Counted from the first letter of the stretch, positions 7,601 to 15,559 are shown. The stretch is 27,958 nt of DNA from JACKCP01 sp051744925 (GCA_051744925.1 JBNJDM010000025.1:1-27958); one strand, 5' to 3'. The notes: a model not told the origin generated them from the sequence alone. Numbers and translations are program-made.

Positions 7601-7644
7601 TAAAAGACTCCGCCATTAATTCTATTATTGACGGAGTCTTTTAA
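7601..7644. terminator. Bidirectional terminator overlapping the 3' end of rsh
   Basis: TAAAAGACTCCG (7601-7612) pairs with CGGAGTCTTTTAA (7632-7644). T-rich tracts follow on both strands. The right arm lies inside the last codons of the minus-strand (p)ppGpp synthetase gene (stop 7625-7627). It serves both converging genes. Confidence 0.8.
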
Positions 7645-9793
7645 CTTCATAAATATCCTGAATCGCTTTGAGTTTTTTAAGAATTCTGTCAAGCATTTCC
7701 TTGTGTGACACATTAATTGTTAGTTCGAAAATACCTACTTTTTCTTTTTCATTTTTAACTTTCACCTGAAGCTCTGCAATATTAGCTTTATTTTCACTTA
7801 TTATAGATGTTATTTCAGCAGCAATACCTACCCTGTCCTTACTCTTTATCTGAAGCTTAACAGGGTATGAATTCTCTTTATTTGCTTTTCCCCAGCTTGC
7901 CTCAACAAATCTTTCATGATTAGCCTCTGCTTTCGCATTGGGGCAGTTTTTTACATGGATTGTTATTCCATGGCCCTCTGTAATATAACCAACAATAGGA
8001 TCACCAGGAACAGGGTTGCAGCATTTGGCTCTTCTTGTCAGAAGGTCATCTATTCCGTCTATTACTATCTCGCCTTCACCTGTTTCAAAAAGATCCTCAG
8101 CAGATTCATCATATATTTCTTTTACTTCCTCCGCCTCTTTTGACTTGTCTTCCCTGTTCTCAAGAAAACGATTTAAAATCTGTCTTGGTGTTATTTTTCC
8201 GTATCCAACAGCAGCAATAAGATCTTCCGGTTCTTTATAGCCGTATCTTGAAGCCACGTCTTTCATTTCATCTGTTGAATAAAGCTTGTTAAAATTGAGC
8301 TTATGCTTTCTGAATATTTTTTCGCACATCTCTTTTCCAAGACCTATACTTCTTTGCTTATCCTTGTTCTTGAGATATCTTTTTATTCTGGATCTTGCCC
8401 TGACGCTTTTTACAAAAGAGAGCCAGCCGTGATTGGGGCTTGCATTTTTAGAAGTAATAATTTCTACTGTATCACCGTTTTTAAGCTGATGATCAAGCGT
8501 TACCATTTTGCTGTTAACTTTTGCCCCTGCACATTTGTTACCAACATCTGTATGAACAGTATATGCCAAATCAACAGGAGTTGATCCTTTGGGAAGATTT
8601 TTTATATCACCGCGCGGTGTAAAAACATAAACCTCATCAGGAAAAAGGTCTATTTTTACATTTTCAAGAAACTCTTCAGGATCAGGAAAATCTGCCTGGT
8701 TTTCAACAAGGTTTTCCAGCCATTCAAATGTTTTGGTAATTTTGGGATCTACTGTTTTCCCTTCTTTATAAGACCAATGAGCAGCAACTCCGGTTTTTGA
8801 AATTCTGTCCATTGCCGCAGTCCTTATCTGGATCTCCATACGTTCGCCGTATTCACCTATTACTGTGGTGTGAAGAGACTGATACATATTAGATTTGGGC
8901 ATGCCTATATAATCTTTTATTTTATGTGCAATAGGTCTCCATAAAGAATGAACAAGCCCTAAAACTTCATAACATTGCGGTATTGTATCAAGGATAATTC
9001 TGAAAGCTATAAGATCATATACTTCATCAAACTTGAGATTTTGCTTGAGCATTTTTTCATAAATACTTGGAATAGATTTATATCTTCCAAGCACTTCTCC
9101 TTCAATACCAGCATTTTCAAGCTCATTTTTAATAATATTTTTTACTTTTTCTATATAATTCTCTTTTTGCTCAATATTCTTGTTGGTCAGTTTTTTTATT
9201 TCATTGTATTCTTCAGGATATAAAACCTCAAAAGCTATTTCATCAAATTCTTGTTTGATGGAATAAATTCCAAGTCTTGAAGCAAGAGGAGAATAAATAT
9301 CCCAGGTTTCCTGTGCAATTCTTTGTTTTTTCTCTTCTTTTGAATGAAATTTTAAGGTTTCCATATTGTGAAGTCTGTCAGCAAGCTTAATAAGAATAAC
9401 CCTTAAATCATCTGCCATTGCAAGAATCATTTTTCTTAAACTTTCTGCCTGCCTGTACTCCGCACTTTCAACATTGAGCTTACTTATTTTTGTTACTCCG
9501 GCAACTATATGCGCTGTTTCCTCTCCGAAAATTTCAGCAATCTCTTCATATGTAGCATGGGTGTCCTCAACCACATCATGCAAAAGGCCTGCAGCTATAC
9601 TGACCACGTCAAGGCGCATATTGGCAAGAATCCAGGCTACAGCCAGAGGATGTGAAAGATAAGGCTCTCCGGAAAGTCTTGTCTGACCATCATGAACCCT
9701 TGCAGAATAAATATACGCACGCTCAACTATATCCAGATCCGCATCAGGATGATATTCGAGAATTTTATCAAGTATGTCGTTAATCCTGATCAT
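7625..9793 (-). CDS. Bifunctional (p)ppGpp synthetase/hydrolase (RelA/SpoT, Rsh)
   Basis: A 722-residue cytoplasmic regulator that makes and degrades the stringent-response alarmone (p)ppGpp. The N-terminal HD hydrolase domain is intact (H48, H72-D73 in GLLHDVVEDT, D139 in KLADRLHNM). The synthetase domain at about 230-350 has GRYKSIPSIYEKM, YDLIAFRII, MYQSLHTTV and the EIQIRT motif. A TGS domain follows (about 390-450, DEVYVFTPRGDIKNLPKGST), then a conserved cysteine region (RAKCCNPVPGDPIVGY) and a C-terminal ACT domain (SKDRVGIAAEITSII). Both activities look complete, so it is probably the sole long RSH protein. The start ATG has GGA about 8 bases upstream. It is a single gene with no rpoZ or gmk next to it. 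Confidence 0.95.
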   Translation of the reverse strand: MIRINDILDKILEYHPDADLDIVERAYIYSARVHDGQTRLSGEPYLSHPLAVAWILANMRLDVVSIAAGLLHDVVEDTHATYEEIAEIFGEETAHIVAGVTKISKLNVESAEYRQAESLRKMILAMADDLRVILIKLADRLHNMETLKFHSKEEKKQRIAQETWDIYSPLASRLGIYSIKQEFDEIAFEVLYPEEYNEIKKLTNKNIEQKENYIEKVKNIIKNELENAGIEGEVLGRYKSIPSIYEKMLKQNLKFDEVYDLIAFRIILDTIPQCYEVLGLVHSLWRPIAHKIKDYIGMPKSNMYQSLHTTVIGEYGERMEIQIRTAAMDRISKTGVAAHWSYKEGKTVDPKITKTFEWLENLVENQADFPDPEEFLENVKIDLFPDEVYVFTPRGDIKNLPKGSTPVDLAYTVHTDVGNKCAGAKVNSKMVTLDHQLKNGDTVEIITSKNASPNHGWLSFVKSVRARSRIKRYLKNKDKQRSIGLGKEMCEKIFRKHKLNFNKLYSTDEMKDVASRYGYKEPEDLIAAVGYGKITPRQILNRFLENREDKSKEAEEVKEIYDESAEDLFETGEGEIVIDGIDDLLTRRAKCCNPVPGDPIVGYITEGHGITIHVKNCPNAKAEANHERFVEASWGKANKENSYPVKLQIKSKDRVGIAAEITSIISENKANIAELQVKVKNEKEKVGIFELTINVSHKEMLDRILKKLKAIQDIYEVKRLRQ

Positions 9794-10008
9794 AAAAATC
9801 CAATCCTGTTTATTTCTGCACTCAAAACCTGCTTAAACTCTAACAGAATCTGAATACAATTTCCTGCTTATTTTTCTGTAGATTTAAACGCTTCATATTT
9901 AAGATAAAAATTTTAAATAAAATTAAGCCATTTATACTTAGAAATATGTCGCTTTTAGAACTTTCTAAATTCAGTAAACCTGCCGGTTAAATCACACAAG
10001 ACAAAGAT

Positions 10009-10044
10009 AAAAAAATATACAGTTTGCCGCTAACTGCGGCAAAC
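10009..10044 (-). terminator. Intrinsic terminator downstream of proS
   Basis: Perfect 9-bp stem GTTTGCCGC (10022-10030) / GCGGCAAAC (10036-10044) with a 5-base loop. On the minus strand it is followed by TGTATA and a T-run (A-run 10009-10015 on the plus strand). It ends the ispG-proS transcript. The remainder of the 280-base gap to the rsh start shows nothing I recognise. Confidence 0.8.
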
Positions 10045-10073
10045 CTGCAGATCACTAAATTTAAATCATAATA

Positions 10074-11594
10074 TCAATATGCTTTTGCAAAAACAGCTTT
10101 TTTATCAGCTTTTTTCCCGCAGTAAATGCATTTTTCAACTTCATCAGCTTTGGAATCAAAAGGAATGCACCTGATTGTAACCTTGAGATCTTTTTGTATC
10201 TCTTCCTCGCATCCTGCTTCACCGCACCATGGGCTCACAGCAAAACCGCCGTGGATCTCCGGTTTATCAAAATTTTCAGGAGTAAAAAAAGAAACAAACT
10301 CTTCTTTGGTGTTTACCGGCTTAGTATTTTCACTTAAAAAATCAGAGGCCTGCTTAAACATATTCTCATGTATAGAATCAAGAATAAGAGGTATCTGAGA
10401 ACTGATATCATCAATGTTTAATGCAGACTTGTCTTTGGGGCCATGGTCACGTCTTGAAACCATTGCTGAGCCGTTTTCAATATCTCTTGGACCTATTTCG
10501 ATTCTTACAGGAGTTCCTTTTTTAATCCAGTCCCAGTTTTTGCCGGGAGCATCACGATAATCCCTTTCTATTCTGAGCTTCTGGCCGAAATAGTTTAAAT
10601 CTTTAAGCTTAGAATAGAGATCATCGCAATATTCAATAATTTTATCTTTGTCACAGTTTTTCGGGAAAACAGGAATAATAACAACATGGGCTGAAGCTAC
10701 CCTTGGGGGAAGTCTGAGGCCGTCATCATCTCCATGCACCATTATAATTCCGCCTATCATCCTTGTTGACATACCCCAGGATGTTGTCCATGCATACTCT
10801 TCATTTCCTTCTTCATTCTGAAATTTTATATCTGACGCCTTTGAAAAGTTCTGGCCGAGAAAATGTGATGTCCCTGCCTGAAGAGCTTTTTTATCCTGCA
10901 TCATGCTTTCGATACAAAAAGTATCAACAGCTCCGGGAAATTTTTCAGACTCGGATTTTTTCCCGGCAATTACGGGAACAGCAAGATATTCCTGCGCAAA
11001 TTTTTTATAAACTTCCAGCATCATATGAGTTCTTTTTTCAGCTTCCTCTGCAGAAGAATGTGCAGTGTGGCCTTCCTGCCATAAAAATTCGCTGGTTCTA
11101 AGAAAAGTTCTCGTCCTCATTTCCCAGCGTACAACATTTGCCCACTGATTTATCAAAAGGGGAAGATCACGATAACTTGTTACCCATTTTGAAAATTGTG
11201 AACCTATTATTGTTTCTGAAGTCGGTCTTACGATCAAAGGTTCTGCAAGTTTTCCTGCTGGCTTAAGACCTCCGTTGCCGTCATCTTCAAGTCTGTGATG
11301 GGTAACAACTGCACATTCCTTTGCAAAACCTTCAACATGGGCGGCTTCCTTTTCCATAAATTCAAGTGGTATAAAAAGGGGAAAATATGCATTCTTAACA
11401 CCTGTCTCTTTAAACATCTGATCCAGGCAATCGACCATATTCTCCCAGAGAGCATATCCCCACGGTTTTATAACCATACATCCTCTTACAGGGGAAGCTT
11501 CAGCAAGATCAGAAACCTTTACTACCTGCTGATACCATTCAGGATAATCTTCAATCCTTGTCGGAGTTACTGCTGTTTTATTTTTTTTAGACAT
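10074..11594 (-). CDS. proS: Prolyl-tRNA synthetase, archaeal/eukaryotic type
   Basis: Charges tRNA-Pro with proline. Its 506 residues and N-terminus (YPEWYQQVV, VRGCMVIKPWGYALWENM) place it in the archaeal/eukaryotic-type class, which lacks the large editing insertion of the ~570-residue E. coli-type enzyme. Class II motifs are visible: motif 2 region WEMRTRTFLRTSEFLWQEGH and motif 3 region GMSTRMIGG. The C-terminal extension has cysteines at 457, 462, 476, 489 and 492 and ends in KAY, as in enzymes with the zinc-binding C-terminal domain. It lies 229 bases downstream of ispG in the same direction; the gap is largely filled by the palindromic element. Occurrence of this type is scattered in bacteria and probably reflects old transfer. 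Confidence 0.95.
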   Translation of the reverse strand: MSKKNKTAVTPTRIEDYPEWYQQVVKVSDLAEASPVRGCMVIKPWGYALWENMVDCLDQMFKETGVKNAYFPLFIPLEFMEKEAAHVEGFAKECAVVTHHRLEDDGNGGLKPAGKLAEPLIVRPTSETIIGSQFSKWVTSYRDLPLLINQWANVVRWEMRTRTFLRTSEFLWQEGHTAHSSAEEAEKRTHMMLEVYKKFAQEYLAVPVIAGKKSESEKFPGAVDTFCIESMMQDKKALQAGTSHFLGQNFSKASDIKFQNEEGNEEYAWTTSWGMSTRMIGGIIMVHGDDDGLRLPPRVASAHVVIIPVFPKNCDKDKIIEYCDDLYSKLKDLNYFGQKLRIERDYRDAPGKNWDWIKKGTPVRIEIGPRDIENGSAMVSRRDHGPKDKSALNIDDISSQIPLILDSIHENMFKQASDFLSENTKPVNTKEEFVSFFTPENFDKPEIHGGFAVSPWCGEAGCEEEIQKDLKVTIRCIPFDSKADEVEKCIYCGKKADKKAVFAKAY

Positions 11595-11628
11595 CTGGAC
11601 TTACCTTTATATTTTTAAATTTATTATT

Positions 11629-11772
11629 TAGTTGCTGAACGAAAACTGCCTTTTTTGCCCGGTTCTGCGTTAGAATCAAAATTTAATCCTCAAAATACTC
11701 CAGTATTCCTGCGGTTAAATTTTTCTTCTGCCTTGAACTGAACAAAAAATTCTAGTTTTCGGCCAATCACTA
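11629..11772 (-). repeat. Interspersed palindromic element, full copy 2 (144 bp, inverted)
   Basis: The reverse complement aligns without gaps to the copy at 2412-2555, with two differences (GAACTGTGC there, GAACCGGGC here). It starts TAGT at 11629 and ends ACTA at 11772. It lies between ispG and proS, so it is probably transcribed within that operon and could form a long hairpin in the mRNA. Confidence 0.9.
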
Positions 11773-11774
11773 TT

Positions 11775-11800
11775 TAGTTGCTGAATGAAAACCGCCTTTA
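11775..11800 (-). repeat. Partial palindromic element abutting copy 2
   Basis: TAGTTGCTGAATGAAAACCG starts two bases (TT) after the ACTA end of copy 2 and matches the element terminus with about two changes before fading out. The junction ACTA-TT-TAGT recurs at 14829-14838. Confidence 0.7.
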
Positions 11801-11822
11801 TGGTCAGTTACTTTTTATTTAC

Positions 11823-12887
11823 TCAATTCTTTATGCCGGACATTTTCTTTACTTCTGATACAAGGGTTTCAACCATGTCTACCATGGCCACTTTTTTAAC
11901 AACTTTCCCCTTTTTAAATAAAATACCTTCCCCGTCACCGCCTGCTATGCCTATATCAGCTTCTCTTGCTTCCCCGGGTCCATTAACCGGGCATCCCATT
12001 ACAGCAACTTTAATAGGCTCATTTATACCTACAAGCTCTTTTTCAATATCCTCAAGTATTTTAAATAAATCTATATTACACCGGCCGCATGTAGGACAAG
12101 ATATTATATCAATCCCCTTCTCCCTTAGACCGAGAGACTTTAAAATTTCAAAACCTACCCTTACTTCTTCTACAGGATCCCTTGAAAGGGAAACCCTTAT
12201 TGTATCACCTATACCTTCGGCAAGCATCATTCCGATTCCAACAGAAGACTTTACAATTCCCGGATAAAGACCTCCTGCTTCAGTAACTCCAAGATGGAGA
12301 GGAATATCGCTTACTTTGGAAAATAATCTGTATGCTTCAACAGTTCTTGTTACATCAGAAGCTTTAAGAGAAACCTTTGTATTAAAAAAATTAAGCTCTT
12401 CAAGTATCCTTATATGATCCTGAGCACTTTCCACCATTGCTTCAGCAACTGCGCCGCTGTATTTTCTCATGAGATCTTTTTCAAGAGAACCTGCGTTTAC
12501 TCCTATACGTATAGGAACATTTCTTTCATCAGCTGCTTTTACAACCTCTTCTACTTTCCACCTTGCACCGATATTGCCCGGATTGATACGAAGTCCGCAG
12601 ACTCCTGCCTCAAGGGATAATAAAGCAAGCTTATAATCAAAATGGATATCAGCTACAACAGGAATATTTACCATACTGCATATTTTTTTCAGACACATTG
12701 CTGCTTCTTTATCTGTAACTGCAGCCCTTACAATTTCACACCCTGCATTTTCAAGTCTTTGAATCTGAGAAACTGTTGCTTCAATATCCTGGGTTTTAGT
12801 ATTTGTCATAGACTGCACACTGACAGGAGCTTCTCCTCCTATTTCAATGTTTCCAAGTCTTATTTTTCTGGTTTTTCTTCTTATCAT
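11823..12887 (-). CDS. ispG: 4-hydroxy-3-methylbut-2-en-1-yl diphosphate synthase
   Basis: The penultimate enzyme of the MEP isoprenoid pathway. It converts methylerythritol cyclodiphosphate to HMBPP using a [4Fe-4S] cluster. At 354 residues it is the short single TIM-barrel plus cluster-domain form. The cluster ligands are C264 and C267 in SCPTCGRC, C299 in VMGCPVNGPGEA and E306, equivalent to E. coli C270, C273, C305 and E312. The N-terminal RRKTRKIRLGNIEIGG and SVQSMTNT are typical. It is the first gene of a probable ispG-proS unit. A 478-base non-coding region separates it from the divergent MltF-like gene. Confidence 0.96.
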   Translation of the reverse strand: MIRRKTRKIRLGNIEIGGEAPVSVQSMTNTKTQDIEATVSQIQRLENAGCEIVRAAVTDKEAAMCLKKICSMVNIPVVADIHFDYKLALLSLEAGVCGLRINPGNIGARWKVEEVVKAADERNVPIRIGVNAGSLEKDLMRKYSGAVAEAMVESAQDHIRILEELNFFNTKVSLKASDVTRTVEAYRLFSKVSDIPLHLGVTEAGGLYPGIVKSSVGIGMMLAEGIGDTIRVSLSRDPVEEVRVGFEILKSLGLREKGIDIISCPTCGRCNIDLFKILEDIEKELVGINEPIKVAVMGCPVNGPGEAREADIGIAGGDGEGILFKKGKVVKKVAMVDMVETLVSEVKKMSGIKN

Positions 12888-13230
12888 TATTAATAACCGA
12901 TTTTTTTATATATCTGGCTTTGCCTTTATTTAAATACTGCATGATTTAAGACAAGTTTTTTACTGACAAAATCAACAAAAACTACAGTCTTAGATCAATA
13001 ACAAAGCCGTTTATTTTATTCAAGAAAACAGATATACAATTTATACCTAAATCTCTTGATTAGCAAGACTGAGTGCATATATTTGTTTTTTGTCTTTGTA
13101 ATGCAAAAGCTTATTCAATATTACGGATTATAAAATTAATAAATTTACTTAATAAGAGTTTAGGTTTTAAAAAAGAAAAAAAAAGTTTATAATTTTAATT
13201 GGTATAGAAAAAAACTTTTTGTATCTCTTT
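12888..13230. other. Non-coding, AT-rich intergenic stretch
   Basis: Upstream of ispG (minus) and of the MltF-like gene (plus). No credible gene and no copy of the palindromic element. A TATAAT box at 13188-13193 could serve the plus strand, but its -35 region (TTTTAA at 13165-13170) is weak. Confidence 0.4.
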
Positions 13231-13317
13231 AATACAACAGTTGAATTCCCGGGGGCGCAGGCGCAGACTTCCGCAAGAGTGTTGCAAAGCTCAGTTTAAA
13301 TCAAAAACTGTTGCATT
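13231..13317 (+). ncRNA. Candidate structured RNA or cis-element upstream of MltF-like gene
   Basis: Outer arms AATACAACAGTT (13231-13242) and AACTGTTGCATT (13306-13317) pair at 11 of 12 positions. They enclose a GC-rich island (CCCGGGGGCGCAGGCGC, then CTTCCGCAAG) that contrasts sharply with the surrounding AT-rich DNA. It ends about 48 bases before the TTG start at 13366, and a possible -10 lies at 13188-13193. I recognise no Rfam-type family. It could be a leader RNA, a small RNA or a DNA-level site. Confidence 0.35.
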
Positions 13318-13365
13318 AATCTACACATCAATTTAATAACATTCTGCTTTTATACGGAGTTTTAT

Positions 13366-14778
13366 TTGATTAAAAATAATTTTATACGATGGATTACAGA
13401 ATTTTTTACTATACTTCTGATTTTTTCCTCTGTTTATACTCTTTTGTATATAAACAAAAACATCAATAACAGGCTTAATAATTACAAAGAAATAACAGAC
13501 TCAGGCATTCTTCGTGCTGTAGCAGTAAAAAGGGATATAAACAACTCTTATCCAGGCCCATCCCAGGATTATTTTATTGATATTGCAGATTTTCTTGCCT
13601 TAAGACTCTGGTCAAAACTCGATCTTGTTTATGCTAAAACTTATGAAGAAGCTGAAAGACTTATTCTGCAGCAAAAAGCTGATATCCTGCTCAGGACGAA
13701 CCCTGCAAACAATTACAAAAAAACCAGGCTTTCTTCTACTAATCCCTACATAAAAACATCATGGCATCTAATTGTAAACAGAGACAATATTAAAACAAAT
13801 AAAATATCAGATATAAATAACGGTATAATTACTGTAACTTCTGATAACCCTGCATTACCGGTTTTAAAAAAAATGGAAAAAAGCAATAATTTCAAACTTA
13901 TTTCAGATTCAGAAACTACTGTAAAAAAAATATTCAGCTTAATTGAATCAGGTGAGATAACAGGAACTGTTGCAGATAACTTAACAGCTAGGTCAATGAG
14001 ATATCTCCATCCAAAAGCTGTAATCGCTCAAAGCATAAAGGAAAAATCTCAAATAGGATTCAGTACCCATCCTGACGCCCATGACCTTAAATTCAGAATT
14101 AACCTGTTTATAGATAATATATCTGATGAAGAATTTATAGATTTACTTGCAGGACATTATTTTCACAAGCTTGATGTTTTTGAATACCTTGATTTAAGAA
14201 AATTTCACAGAAGAATTGAAAACAGACTCCCTGAATACATCGATATTATAAAGAAATATTCAAAAGAGTATAATCTTGACTGGCGCCTTGTTACATCACA
14301 GATTTATCAGGAGTCCCATTTTAACAAATGGGCGGAAAGCCATGCATCTGCAAAAGGCCTTATGCAGCTTATGCCTTCTACTGCTGACTCTCTTGGAGTA
14401 ACAAACATTTATTCTCCTGAAGAAAATATCAAAGCAGGGATAAAATACTTAAAAAAATTATACGATATTTTTGACAAAACTGATAACAGAAACAGAATGA
14501 AAATTGCCCTTGCAACCTATAACATGGGCCAGGGCCATATGTACGATGCCCGTGATATCGCAAGAGATTTCAGTCTGAATCCTGACAAATGGTATAATAT
14601 GATAAGAGTCCTTCCTCTCCTGAAGAAAAGAAAGTATTACTTACCGCTTAAATACGGTTATGCCAGAGGAGATGAGCCTGTAACATATGTCAGAAAAATA
14701 GGGGTTTTTTACGAAGTTATGAAAGCTGTGTTCCCTGATGTTGAACCTGAAACACAAAATATGCTGAGCCTGAACTGA
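13366..14778 (+). CDS. MltF-like membrane-bound lytic transglycosylase
   Basis: A predicted periplasmic murein hydrolase of 470 residues anchored by an N-terminal hydrophobic segment (about 11-30). Residues about 40-265 resemble the solute-binding-protein family 3 regulatory module of MltF. Residues about 290-440 form the SLT domain, with the catalytic glutamate E316 in SQIYQESHFN and the conserved GLMQLMPSTADSLGV (331-345), ATYNMGQGH and YVRKIGVFYEVM segments. MltF cleaves glycan strands to 1,6-anhydromuropeptides, and its N-domain modulates activity on binding muropeptides. The start is TTG 13366 with CGGAG six bases upstream. The gene stands alone, preceded by the GC-rich stem-closed element at 13231-13317. 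It could be a distant MltF paralogue rather than an orthologue. Confidence 0.88.
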   Translation: MIKNNFIRWITEFFTILLIFSSVYTLLYINKNINNRLNNYKEITDSGILRAVAVKRDINNSYPGPSQDYFIDIADFLALRLWSKLDLVYAKTYEEAERLILQQKADILLRTNPANNYKKTRLSSTNPYIKTSWHLIVNRDNIKTNKISDINNGIITVTSDNPALPVLKKMEKSNNFKLISDSETTVKKIFSLIESGEITGTVADNLTARSMRYLHPKAVIAQSIKEKSQIGFSTHPDAHDLKFRINLFIDNISDEEFIDLLAGHYFHKLDVFEYLDLRKFHRRIENRLPEYIDIIKKYSKEYNLDWRLVTSQIYQESHFNKWAESHASAKGLMQLMPSTADSLGVTNIYSPEENIKAGIKYLKKLYDIFDKTDNRNRMKIALATYNMGQGHMYDARDIARDFSLNPDKWYNMIRVLPLLKKRKYYLPLKYGYARGDEPVTYVRKIGVFYEVMKAVFPDVEPETQNMLSLN

Positions 14779-14807
14779 GCAAAAAATTATAATTAATTTG
14801 CTCAGTT
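14773..14807 (+). other. Stem-loop at the end of the MltF-like gene
   Basis: Perfect 11-bp inverted repeat AACTGAGCAAA (14773-14783) / TTTGCTCAGTT (14797-14807) with a 13-base AT loop. The left arm covers the last codon and the TGA stop. The right arm merges into a partial palindromic element. No U-run follows, so termination is uncertain. Confidence 0.55.
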
Positions 14808-14832
14808 CAATGCAGTTTTCGTTCAGCTACTA
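14801..14832 (+). repeat. Deleted partial palindromic element abutting copy 3
   Basis: Contains CAGTTCAATGCAGTTTTCG, which equals the element with everything between its two AAGGCAG direct repeats (2450-2456 and 2532-2538 in copy 1) removed. It ends TTCAGCTACTA and is followed by TT and then the TAGT of copy 3. Confidence 0.7.
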
Positions 14833-14834
14833 TT

Positions 14835-14934
14835 TAGTGATTGGCCGAAAACTAGAATTTTTTGTTCAGTTCAAGGCATATTAAAAATTTAACCGCAGAA
14901 ATGGACAAAAAAGACAGTTTTCGTTCAGCTACTA
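14835..14934 (+). repeat. Interspersed palindromic element, copy 3 (100 bp, internal deletion)
   Basis: The left 60 or so bases match copy 1 closely, and the right end is GACAGTTTTCGTTCAGCTACTA. The central hairpin has been lost between the CCGCAG and ACGCAG direct repeats of the full element, leaving CCGCAGAAATGG. Its last bases overlap the stop codon of the metallo-hydrolase gene. Confidence 0.88.
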
Positions 14935-15558
14935 TTTAAAAAAAGGGTTAAATTTTTTCTCCGTTCCGACTGTTGTCTCAGGTCCATGCCCCGGATAAAC
15001 CTTTACATCGTCTCCGAGGCTGAATATTTTTTCACGAACATTTTTTATAAGAGTATTATAGTTTCCCCCGGGAAGATCAGTTCTTCCTATGGAACCTGCA
15101 AAAAGTGTATCTCCTGCAAAAACTGTTTTTTCCTTTTCATTATACAAAGAAACACTTCCCAGTGAATGTCCCGGAGTATGAAGCACTTTCAGGCTTATAT
15201 TACCAAAATTTATAACATCACCCTCTTTTATAAATTTGTCTGCCGGAGGTGAATTATCTGCACTCAACCCAAAGCTTACAGCCATATTTGAAAGCTGTGA
15301 AAGCATTGGTGAATCTGCTTCATGTATTAAAATTTCAGCATTTGTAGCCTGTTTCATCGGCTTGTTTGCAGCAACATGATCAAAGTGTCCGTGTGTATTG
15401 ATAATGTATTTAAGCTTTAATTTTTCTTCTGCAAGAGCCATCAGAATTTTTTCGTCCTCATCGCCCGGATCTATCACAGCAGCCTGTCTTGTTTCGCTGC
15501 AGCCGAGAATAAAACAATTAGCCATTATCGGGCCTACAGGCAATACTTTTAGAATCAT
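14932..15558 (-). CDS. Metallo-beta-lactamase-fold hydrolase, glyoxalase II-like (YcbL type)
   Basis: A 208-residue binuclear metal hydrolase of the glyoxalase II-like group. Metal ligands are all visible: THGHFDH (H56, H58, D60, H61), H131 in HTPGHSLG, D150 in FAGDTLF and H191 in YPGHGPET. The GSIGRTDLPGG segment is typical of YcbL-type short members, which lack the C-terminal helical domain of true GloB. The substrate is therefore uncertain: a thioester such as S-lactoylglutathione, or another thiol conjugate. It begins 1 base after the nusB stop, so it is the last gene of the rib-nusB operon. Its TAG stop is supplied by the end of palindromic element copy 3. Confidence 0.88.
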   Translation of the reverse strand: MILKVLPVGPIMANCFILGCSETRQAAVIDPGDEDEKILMALAEEKLKLKYIINTHGHFDHVAANKPMKQATNAEILIHEADSPMLSQLSNMAVSFGLSADNSPPADKFIKEGDVINFGNISLKVLHTPGHSLGSVSLYNEKEKTVFAGDTLFAGSIGRTDLPGGNYNTLIKNVREKIFSLGDDVKVYPGHGPETTVGTEKKFNPFFK

Positions 15559-15559
15559 A

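Noticed and set aside
11785..12267. Open frame of 160 codons opposite ispG
   Set aside because: Low-complexity Ser/Pro/Ile translation antisense to a firmly identified gene.
13243..13256. GAATTCCCGGG looks like a cloning polylinker (EcoRI-SmaI)
   Set aside because: The flanking sequence is continuous native-looking DNA and the island is enclosed by an 11-of-12 paired stem, which a linker artefact would not provide.
13231..13317. Integron attC-like site (GTTGAAT resembles a GTTRRRY core)
   Set aside because: No matching RYYYAAC partner in the right place, no cassette or integrase in the window.
13231..13317. c-di-GMP (GEMM) or SAH riboswitch
   Set aside because: Only short fragments such as GCAAAG or GTTGCAA are similar; the conserved GEMM and SAH cores are missing.
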